This document shows positions 1 through 5,845 of a stretch of 9,094 nucleotides of DNA, piece by piece. A program made the position numbers and the translations under genes. The stretch comes from an uncultured Clostridia bacterium (lineage in GTDB: Bacteria > Bacillota > Clostridia > Christensenellales > Aristaeellaceae). Every line of letters starts with the position of its first letter. Within the stretch, counting starts at the first letter, position 1. Under the pieces are notes generated by a model, which did not search any database, was not told the DNA's origin, and was given only the letters and a program-made list of their open reading frames with translations. The stretch spans positions 1-9,094 of the forward strand of contig CALCUD010000006.1 of assembly GCA_937906775.1 (NCBI GenBank), written 5' to 3'.

Positions 1-2568
1 TTCACGGGCACATACTGCCGAACCCGAATCCTTTGCAACCTTATGCTCAATACCTGTACCTATCTTCCCTCCGAGACGGTCCTTCCGAAAGAATCCCTGC
101 TTTATCACCGTTTCACGGTTTTGAATGAGATCAATAACATGAAAGTGGACGGCATACCGATCTCTGTTGAACAAAAACAGGCGATTTATGAGAATGTGTT
201 CCTGAAATACCGGAAACCGTCCATGAAATGTCTGAAGGATTATATGCTTTGCAACGGGATCATGGAAAAAGGGCAGAGCCTGTCCGGGATCGATGAGCAG
301 GTCAAATCGGATTTGAAACCGTATTTCGATTTCCGGCCCTTCATGGCTTCCGGTATTTTAAACGAGGAGCAGATCGAGAATATCATCGAACATCTGACTT
401 GTACGGAAGACAAACCTCGGCTGAAAAGATGGCTTTCTGTCAATTATCCGGTTTTGTCACAGCAGGATATCGACTACATTGCCCGGATCAATTACAGGGA
501 CTTTGGACGTCTTTCCCGGAAACTGCTCGCAGAACTGGAAGGCTGCGATAAAGCGACCGGTGAAATCACAACGGTCATCCGGGCTATGTGGGAAACGAAT
601 CTGAACTTTATGGAGCTGATGTCCGAAAAGTTCACATTCAAAGACAGTATCAAGGAGGAGCAGGATGATTTCCGCAGTCTTCATCCGATGAGGCTGGATG
701 AACGTCTGAACGAAATGTGGATCTCCAACGCGGTAAAACGCCCGATCATTCAGGCGCTGAAGATCACCCGGGAGATCGTTAAGGCCGTCGGTGCTCCGCC
801 GGAAAGAATCTTTGTCGAGGTCACGCGCGGCGCTTCTGCAGACCAGAAGAACAAGCGGACCAAATCCCGTAAAGAGCAGATTCTGGAATTGTATTCAAAG
901 TTCAGGAATGAAGATATCCGCATTCTGGAGGAACAATTGACCGGATTGGGCGCGGAAGCGGACAATATGCTCCGGAGCGACGCCTATTTCCTCTATTTCA
1001 TGCAGATGGGCAAATGCATGTATACCGGAAAAGCAATCGAGTTATCCCAGATCAAATCCAATTTGTATAATATCGATCATATCTATCCGCAAAGCTATGT
1101 TACGGATGACAGCCCGCTGAATAATAAGGTCCTTGTGTATTCCGAAAACAACGGTCAAAAGAGCAATGCTTATCCGATCGCGGCTGCTGTCCGGCATCAA
1201 ATGCACGATTTCTGGACGTTGCTCCATAACAATGGCATGATCACCGATGAAAAGTATCACCGGCTGACCCGGAATACCCCGTTCACCGATGATGAAAAAA
1301 TGGATTTTATTAACCGACAGCTGACACAGACATCCCAATCGGTCAAAGCGGTCGCCGAATTACTGAATGAATACTACGGAGATACCACTGAGATCGTCTA
1401 TACCAAAGCACGCCTGACTTCTGAATTCAGACAGGAATTCGATCTTTTGAAATCACGTGTGTTCAATGATCTTCATCACGCGAAGGACGCTTATCTGAAC
1501 ATTGTTACCGGCAATGTGTATCATATGCGTTTCAGCAGAAAATGGTTCTCACTGGATCAGGAATACAGCGTCAAGACAAGAACAATCTTCACGCATGAAG
1601 TCAAATGCGGCGGGAAGACTGTTTGGGACGGGGAGACGATGCTGGCCAAGGCAAAGAAAACTGTGGCATTAAATAATGCTCATATGACCTGTTACGCTTT
1701 TGTACGGAAAGGCGGTTTGTTTGATCAGATGCCTGTCAGAGCGGCGAATGATCTTGTGCCGCGGAAGCAGGATTTGCCGTCCGCAAAATACGGTGGATAT
1801 AACAAACCGGGTGTTTCTTTCTTTGTACCTGTGAAATTTAAAGCGGGCAAAAAATCCGATATGATGATTCTGCCGGTACAGCAGATCAATGCGGATGCAG
1901 CTTTGACATCGGAAGTGAAATTTGAAGAATATGCGAAATACCGTATATTCCAGATCCTGGGTAAAGTGCCGGATGAAGTATCTTTCCCTTTGGGTCTGCG
2001 CGTTTTGAAAATCAATACGGTGCTTGAACTGGACGGCTTCAGAGCTTGTATTGCAGGATCGGGAAGCGGTGGGAAATGTTTGGTGTTTACACCTTTTGTG
2101 CCCTTTTCCAGTGATATGAAAATGCAGAATTATCTGAAACGACTGGAAAGCTTGACGGAGAAAATGAAAAAAGCCCCGGGATATATCTTCAATGAAAAAT
2201 ATGATAAAGTGAACGCTGAAGAGAACCTGAACTTATATGACCTTTATATTCATAAACTGAAGGATACGGTATTCAGATATAGAAATAATAACCCTTTAAG
2301 TATTCTGGAAAAAGGGCGGGAAGCATTTATTGGTTTGTCTGTACCGGAACAGGCAAAAACATTGATCAATATTCACGGCGTTTTTGGCCGTATATCAGCG
2401 GGAATTGATATGCAACCTATTGGCGGCGCGGGTAAGGCAGCGGCTACTGTGAATTTTAGTTCGCTTATATCCAACTGGAAGAAAATGTATTCTGATGTCC
2501 GGATTGTAGACAGTTCTGTTTCCGGAATCTGGGAAACCAGAAGTGAAAATCTGCTGACCCTGTTATGA
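1..2568 (+). CDS. cas9: Cas9 RNA-guided DNA endonuclease (type II-A), 5' partial, possible frameshift at the left edge
   Basis: Crossing the left edge, this encodes the C-terminal ~840 residues of Cas9, the crRNA/tracrRNA-guided nuclease that cuts both strands of invading DNA. Numbering from the ATG at 43: a REC-like segment (VLPKESLLYHRF, residues 14-24; GRLSRKLL near 155-162), RuvC-II (PERIFVEVTRGA, catalytic Glu259), HNH (NIDHIYPQ, Asp345/His346, with Asn370 in SENNGQKSN), RuvC-III (HHAKDAYLN, His479 and Asp482) and a C-terminal PAM-interacting region ending in an II-A-like VDSSVSGIWETR. All visible catalytic residues are present. By alignment from memory to S. pyogenes Cas9 the ATG corresponds to roughly residue 470, so RuvC-I, the bridge helix and much of REC are missing. 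The ATG at 43 is not a real start: it lies inside a conserved motif and has no ribosome binding site. Frame 1 stays open to base 1, but the Cas9-like residues before about 40 are in frame 2, which suggests a one-base deletion. The stop overlaps the cas1 start. Confidence 0.95.
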   Translation, partial: FTGTYCRTRILCNLMLNTCTYLPSETVLPKESLLYHRFTVLNEINNMKVDGIPISVEQKQAIYENVFLKYRKPSMKCLKDYMLCNGIMEKGQSLSGIDEQVKSDLKPYFDFRPFMASGILNEEQIENIIEHLTCTEDKPRLKRWLSVNYPVLSQQDIDYIARINYRDFGRLSRKLLAELEGCDKATGEITTVIRAMWETNLNFMELMSEKFTFKDSIKEEQDDFRSLHPMRLDERLNEMWISNAVKRPIIQALKITREIVKAVGAPPERIFVEVTRGASADQKNKRTKSRKEQILELYSKFRNEDIRILEEQLTGLGAEADNMLRSDAYFLYFMQMGKCMYTGKAIELSQIKSNLYNIDHIYPQSYVTDDSPLNNKVLVYSENNGQKSNAYPIAAAVRHQMHDFWTLLHNNGMITDEKYHRLTRNTPFTDDEKMDFINRQLTQTSQSVKAVAELLNEYYGDTTEIVYTKARLTSEFRQEFDLLKSRVFNDLHHAKDAYLNIVTGNVYHMRFSRKWFSLDQEYSVKTRTIFTHEVKCGGKTVWDGETMLAKAKKTVALNNAHMTCYAFVRKGGLFDQMPVRAANDLVPRKQDLPSAKYGGYNKPGVSFFVPVKFKAGKKSDMMILPVQQINADAALTSEVKFEEYAKYRIFQILGKVPDEVSFPLGLRVLKINTVLELDGFRACIAGSGSGGKCLVFTPFVPFSSDMKMQNYLKRLESLTEKMKKAPGYIFNEKYDKVNAEENLNLYDLYIHKLKDTVFRYRNNNPLSILEKGREAFIGLSVPEQAKTLINIHGVFGRISAGIDMQPIGGAGKAAATVNFSSLISNWKKMYSDVRIVDSSVSGIWETRSENLLTLL

Positions 2569-3452
2569 GCTGGAGAACGGTCATCATTTCATCCCGATGC
2601 AAGCTGGATTACAAGATGGGATATCTTGTGATCCGGGCGGAGGAGCTGAAAAAAATCTATCTGGATGAAATTGCAGTTCTAATGATCGAAAATCCGGCTG
2701 TATCATTTACAGGATGCCTGATGGAGGCTCTTACCGAAAAAAAGATCAAAGTGATTTTCTGCGATACAAAACGGTCGCCGGTAGCGGAACTGGTTCCTTA
2801 TCACGGAAGTCATGACAGTTCAGACAAGATCCGGAAACAGATTCAGTGGTCCACTACGTTGAAGGATCAAGTCTGGCAAAAGATCGTTCGTCAAAAAATC
2901 GCCAATCAGGCATTGCTTTTGTCTGAGAAACAAAAAACAAGGGAAACTTCGTTGCTCTTTTCCTATATCGATCAGGTTACGCCCGGTGACGCGACAAACC
3001 GGGAAGGACATGCCGCGAAAGTATATTTCAACGCGTTGTTTGGCATGAGATTTACCCGGGGAGCAGATACACCCATTAACGCGGCACTGAATTATGGATA
3101 CGCCATTTTACTTTCTGCGTTTAATCGGGAGATCGCGTTGAATGGCTATCTGACGCAGATCGGGATCTTCCATGATAATATGTTCAATCATTTCAATCTG
3201 AGTTGCGATATCATTGAACCTTTTCGCGGATTGATCGATCGGCAGGTTTGTATCATGGAACCAAAGCAATTCGGATCGGATGAAAAACGCCTTCTCTGGC
3301 AGTGCATGCATATGAAAGTGAGTATATTGAATCGGGAGCAGACAGTATTGAACGCGATCAAAATCTATACGAAGCGTTTTTTTGACGCAATGAATGAGCA
3401 AAACCTGGAATGGATCACATTTCCCGATTGGGAGTCCCTGACAGAAGAATAA
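2565..3452 (+). CDS. cas1: CRISPR-associated endonuclease Cas1 (type II-A)
   Basis: Cas1 is the integrase of spacer acquisition; with Cas2 it forms the complex that inserts new spacers at the leader end of the array. The 295-residue product begins MSWRTVIISSRCKLDYK, which fits the usual II-A start, and its length is normal. The metal-binding active site is visible: Glu147 in TNREGHAAKVYF, His203 in GIFHDNMFNHFNL and Glu218 in DIIEPFRGLID. The ATG overlaps the last bases of cas9 (ATGA at 2565-2568) and no strong Shine-Dalgarno precedes it, so translation is probably coupled to cas9. It is followed after 11 bases by cas2. The gene is complete, with no sign of decay. Family assignment is secure; activity is inferred from the intact residues. 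Confidence 0.97.
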   Translation: MSWRTVIISSRCKLDYKMGYLVIRAEELKKIYLDEIAVLMIENPAVSFTGCLMEALTEKKIKVIFCDTKRSPVAELVPYHGSHDSSDKIRKQIQWSTTLKDQVWQKIVRQKIANQALLLSEKQKTRETSLLFSYIDQVTPGDATNREGHAAKVYFNALFGMRFTRGADTPINAALNYGYAILLSAFNREIALNGYLTQIGIFHDNMFNHFNLSCDIIEPFRGLIDRQVCIMEPKQFGSDEKRLLWQCMHMKVSILNREQTVLNAIKIYTKRFFDAMNEQNLEWITFPDWESLTEE

Positions 3453-3463
3453 TTGAGGAAAGT

Positions 3464-3784
3464 ATGAGTTACAGATTTATGCGAATGCTGGTTATGTTTG
3501 ATCTTCCGGTCGAAACCTCTGAACAGCGCAGAGATTATCGGCATTTCCGAAACGCGCTGATCCGGAACGGCTTTTCCATGCTGCAGCAATCTGTTTATTC
3601 GCGTTTGTTGCTTTCACCGTCGATGGAACTTACGGCAATGACTGCTATCAGGAAGGAAAAACCAAAGCAGGGAATTGTTACGACCCTGATGGTTACGGAA
3701 AAACAGTTTGCGAATATGGAATATATCATCGGGGAGTATCACAGCGAGATTCTGGATTCGGATGAAAGGCTGGTGATCTTTTGA
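3464..3784 (+). CDS. cas2: CRISPR-associated protein Cas2 (type II-A)
   Basis: Cas2 is the dimeric scaffold of the Cas1-Cas2 spacer integrase. I start it at the ATG at 3464, giving 106 residues beginning MSYRFMRMLVMFDLP; this matches the II-A Cas2 N-terminus and is preceded by a GAGGAAAG ribosome binding site just after the cas1 stop. A longer reading from the ATG at 3410 would run into cas1 and add 18 residues that do not look like Cas2. The conserved first-strand Asp is Asp13, and the middle carries the family signature of a ferredoxin-like fold (LIRNGFSMLQQSVYSRLL, then VTTLMVTEKQFANMEYI). The last bases overlap the TTG start of csn2. Intact, normal length. Confidence 0.95.
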   Translation: MSYRFMRMLVMFDLPVETSEQRRDYRHFRNALIRNGFSMLQQSVYSRLLLSPSMELTAMTAIRKEKPKQGIVTTLMVTEKQFANMEYIIGEYHSEILDSDERLVIF

Positions 3785-4449
3785 AACTGACACATCCGGA
3801 GATCACCAGAGTGTTTGATACGGAATGCGGAAAAGTCAACACTTTGATCATTGAAAATCCGACTTTTCTATGCTCTTTTTTGAAGGATCTCAGTAATCAA
3901 TTGAGGTCACTGGATGGCACGATCATTGTATCGGATAATGATCATCCTGTCAGCATTTCAAAAAGTGTTGAATTGTTGGATTCGTTTTTTCCGTTTGATT
4001 TGAACAGAAAAACTATAATTTCCAGGATATCATCCGTATTGGAGAAAGAAGCGATATCCGCGGAACATTATGAACAGACATGTAATATTCTGAGCCGTAT
4101 AGAGAATTACTTATTGGATCTATCATTTAACTGTAGCGCGGATATTGTGTTCACCAAAGTGTCAGCGCCAATGCTGATCCGCAGCGCGGGGATCGAGATC
4201 CGTACGGAATCGTCAACATTGGCAGAGAATCTTTTGGATTACATGGAACTTGTACGGGAATTTGATTGGGATAAGTTATTCATTACATTGAATCTTCGAA
4301 GTTTTCTATCAGATTCTGAAGCAACTCTTTTGATGCAGTCGGTTCTTTCCAAGGGATTGCACTTGCTGATGATTGAGAGCAAGGCAGGTGAAATTCTTTT
4401 GCCGGAGAATCGATGGATCATTGATATGGATCTGTGTGAAATTGGTTGA
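3781..4449 (+). CDS. csn2: CRISPR-associated protein Csn2 (type II-A adaptation)
   Basis: Csn2 marks subtype II-A. In characterised members it forms a calcium-stabilised tetrameric ring that holds double-stranded DNA ends and is required for spacer acquisition with Cas1, Cas2 and Cas9. The product is 222 residues, close to the S. pyogenes-type (short) Csn2 length. It starts with the family-typical (M)KLTHPEI and then GKVNTLIIENPTFLCSFLKDL; the C-terminus WIIDMDLCEIG is also in keeping. Translation starts at TTG, overlapping the cas2 stop in a TTGA tetranucleotide at 3781-3784, with a weak AAAGG about 11 bases upstream, so coupling to cas2 is likely. The stop codon lies within the putative -35 box of the leader promoter. 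Confidence 0.93.
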   Translation: MKLTHPEITRVFDTECGKVNTLIIENPTFLCSFLKDLSNQLRSLDGTIIVSDNDHPVSISKSVELLDSFFPFDLNRKTIISRISSVLEKEAISAEHYEQTCNILSRIENYLLDLSFNCSADIVFTKVSAPMLIRSAGIEIRTESSTLAENLLDYMELVREFDWDKLFITLNLRSFLSDSEATLLMQSVLSKGLHLLMIESKAGEILLPENRWIIDMDLCEIG

Positions 4450-4474
4450 CTGAATGGGTATAGATGGTTATGCT
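4446..4474 (+). promoter_or_regulatory. Candidate promoter for the CRISPR precursor RNA
   Basis: A TTGACT box (4446-4451) and a TATGCT box (4469-4474) are separated by exactly 17 bases, a good sigma-A type pair. It overlaps the csn2 stop codon and would start transcription near 4480, about 90 bases before the first repeat, as expected for a leader promoter driving pre-crRNA. Assigned from sequence only. Confidence 0.55.
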
Positions 4475-4562
4475 TAAGTATATCCCCTGCTTTTCGAATT
4501 CATGCGGTATGTAGGCTGTTATTTCCGGACGGATCGTTTGGAAGTTGAATCCGAAATTTGGA

Positions 4563-4569
4563 ATTTGAG
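4563..4569 (+). promoter_or_regulatory. Leader-anchoring sequence for spacer integration
   Basis: The bases ATTTGAG lie immediately 5' of the first CRISPR repeat. This is identical to the leader-anchoring sequence known in streptococcal type II-A systems, where it directs Cas1-Cas2 to integrate new spacers at the leader-repeat junction. It fixes the leader at 4450-4569, between csn2 and the array, and shows the array is read rightwards. Confidence 0.8.
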
Positions 4570-4657
4570 GTTTGAGAATAGTGTAATTCCGTAGGGGACT
4601 CAAACGGGGCTTCCGTCCGGGCAACAAAACGGCTAGTTTGAGAATAATGTAATTCCG
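4570..4657 (+). CRISPR. Minimal type II-A CRISPR array: one full repeat, one 30-bp spacer, one truncated repeat
   Basis: Repeat 1 occupies 4570-4605 (36 bases, the standard II-A length) and has 7-base terminal inverted arms, GTTTGAG and CTCAAAC. The spacer is 4606-4635, exactly 30 bases, also standard. Repeat 2 starts at 4636 and matches repeat 1 for about 22 bases with one difference (G to A at repeat position 12). It then diverges and lacks the CTCAAAC arm. The point of divergence is where a dispersed repeat element begins, so the truncation is probably due to insertion or recombination rather than ordinary decay of a terminal repeat. No third repeat or detached 3' repeat half was found elsewhere in the window. 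The spacer has no long match in the window. Confidence 0.85.
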
Positions 4658-4862
4658 CGTTACGCCGGGACGGTTCTCCCACAGCATAGGAAAATCAACG
4701 GTTTGCGGGCGATACCGCGGTAAGACGGCTATGCCAGCGTCGCCGCAGGCCATCACGCGGAGTGAACCGGAGTCATCACGGTGTTTCAATCGTATCACGA
4801 ACCGATACCAAACCGATGTTTGTGGAAGCCGTGTGTCGCGGAGACAGTCCCCAATGACACAC
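4657..4862 (+). repeat. Dispersed repeat element, copy 1 (long form)
   Basis: This ~205-base block aligns with 8912-9039 in the same orientation. Shared blocks include GCGTT-CGCCGG, ACGGTTCTC, CATAGGAAAATCAACG, TTTGCGGGCGATA, GCGGTAA, CTATGCC, TGAACCG and TCCCCAATGACAC. Copy 1 has about 75 extra bases in its second half. It starts inside CRISPR repeat 2 and ends in a hairpin. I see no coding sequence in it. The GGACGGTTCTC and TCCCCAATGACAC motifs resemble non-coding REP-like elements mobilised by IS200-type (RAYT) transposases in Firmicutes; that link is inference, and no transposase is present here. Confidence 0.75.
4831..4862. repeat. Terminal hairpin of dispersed repeat copy 1
   Basis: An imperfect inverted repeat: outer arms GTGTGTC (4831-4837) and GACACAC (4856-4862) enclose a second pairing between GGAGAC and GTCCCC with one mismatch. 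There is no T-run after it, so it is a poor terminator. The same position in copy 2 forms an equivalent hairpin with different bases in the stem. Confidence 0.55.
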
Positions 4863-4959
4863 GTGAATATCCATTTTCTGCAGCATACAGGGATTTATTC
4901 TTTTGTACGGGAATGAGTAAAGTGTGTTTGTGTTCTATGGATATCAGAGTGTTATACGT

Positions 4960-4992
4960 AAAATGCACCTGCGTGTTCATCAGGTGCATTTT
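4960..4992 (-). terminator. Hairpin terminator downstream of the five-repeat protein gene, possibly bidirectional
   Basis: A perfect 12-base inverted repeat (AAAATGCACCTG at 4960-4971, CAGGTGCATTTT at 4981-4992) surrounds a 9-base loop. It lies 4 bases beyond the TAA of the minus-strand gene ending at 4997. Each arm ends in four A or T, giving a short U-run in both directions, so it may also stop plus-strand transcription coming from the CRISPR side. Confidence 0.8.
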
Positions 4993-4996
4993 ATAC

Positions 4997-5797
4997 TTAA
5001 TTGAGGACTTTGGCGATTATTTCGAGCATCTCAACGATTCGGTAACAGCCGTTAACAGCTTGCTGAACGGCACTTTTACAACTGTAGTTATTCAAGGTGT
5101 AGCTGCTCATAACAGAGGAAACAGAGGATGAATAGAATCCTCTGGTATCCAATGCGCTGGCAACAATATTGAGCATTTCCACGCACCGGTATACTCCGTT
5201 AACTTCCTGTTGAGGCGCACTGTCACAGCTGTAATTGTTCAGTATAAAACTGGAGGAAACACTACTTATGTCAGAAGAATATTTCTTGCTGTTGTCAACA
5301 ATTTTTGCGATGATCTCCAGAAGATCAAACATTCGGTAAGCACCGTTTACCTGCTGTTGCGGTGCGCTTTTACAACTATAGTTATTCAACGTGAAGTTAC
5401 TCATCACAGATGAGATTTCAGATGAATATCCACCTTTTGTATCCAAGGCTCTGGCAATAATCTCAAGCAGTTCGACACTGCGGTAATACCCGTTGACTGC
5501 TTGCTGAACCGCGCTTTTACAACTATAGTTATTTAAGGTATAGCTACTCATGATTGAGCTGATTTGGGAACTGTATTTTCCGCCGCGGTCAACTTCTTTC
5601 GCGATAATTTCAAGCAATTCAACAGTTCGGTAGGTTCCATTGACTTGTTGCTGAACCGCGCTTTTGCAACTGTAATTATTCAGGGTAAAGCTTGACATGA
5701 CAGAAGAAATCTCGCTGGAATAATCGACCGCAAAAGACGGTGCGGTGAACAGGAACAGCAGGATCACTGTTATCAACAGAATCATTATTTTTTTCAT
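4997..5797 (-). CDS. Secreted protein of five tandem 49-residue repeats, function unknown
   Basis: I do not recognise this family. The 266-residue product starts with a signal peptide (MKKIMILLITVILLFLFTAPSFA, probable cut after Ala23) and then consists entirely of five repeats: 26-74, 75-123, 124-172, 173-221 and a 45-residue last copy at 222-266. Consensus features are YSS-I/V-SSVMSS at the start, then LNNYSCKSA, QQxVNG and YRxVE-L/M-LEIIA. Each repeat has a conserved Cys in NYSC; repeats 4 and 5 each have one more. There is no membrane anchor, LPXTG motif or cell-wall domain. The repeats look mostly helical, so a helical-repeat binding or surface protein is possible, but that is inference. 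The ATG at 5797 is preceded at 8 bases by a near-perfect AAAGGAGG (5806-5813). The gene lies 48 bases downstream of the leucine-rich-repeat protein gene with no terminator between, so the two are probably co-transcribed. Confidence 0.88.
   Translation of the reverse strand: MKKIMILLITVILLFLFTAPSFAVDYSSEISSVMSSFTLNNYSCKSAVQQQVNGTYRTVELLEIIAKEVDRGGKYSSQISSIMSSYTLNNYSCKSAVQQAVNGYYRSVELLEIIARALDTKGGYSSEISSVMSNFTLNNYSCKSAPQQQVNGAYRMFDLLEIIAKIVDNSKKYSSDISSVSSSFILNNYSCDSAPQQEVNGVYRCVEMLNIVASALDTRGFYSSSVSSVMSSYTLNNYSCKSAVQQAVNGCYRIVEMLEIIAKVLN
5000..5722 (-). repeat. Five in-frame 147-bp tandem repeats
   Basis: Units on the minus strand are 5722-5576, 5575-5429, 5428-5282, 5281-5135 and a shorter 5134-5000. 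Unit length is exactly 147 bases with no indels, so the reading frame is kept. Odd and even units differ consistently at their ends (odd: K-x-V/L-D/N; even: ALDT-K/R-G), pointing to a 294-bp dimer as the duplicated unit. Such an array could change copy number by recombination. Confidence 0.9.
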
Positions 5798-5845
5798 ACC
5801 GGGAGCCTCCTTTGTTTTATTTTCCTGGTTCCTGACACAACAGCC

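Noticed and set aside
3410..3463. Start of Cas2 at the upstream ATG at 3410
   Set aside because: It lies inside cas1 and adds 18 residues not seen in Cas2; the ATG at 3464 has a ribosome binding site and the family-typical MSYR start.
4606..4635. Spacer targeting sequence in this window
   Set aside because: Only short shared strings were seen, such as CCGGACGG-like bases in the leader and dispersed repeats; that is too short for a protospacer.
4418..4798. Open frame of 126 codons on the minus strand across the leader and CRISPR array
   Set aside because: It is antisense to the leader, repeats and spacer; the encoded NYIILK / NYTILK motif is just the CRISPR repeat translated.
4781..5131. Open frame of 116 codons on the plus strand
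   Set aside because: It runs from the dispersed repeat through the terminator hairpin into the antisense of the five-repeat gene, has no convincing ribosome binding site and no protein-like pattern.
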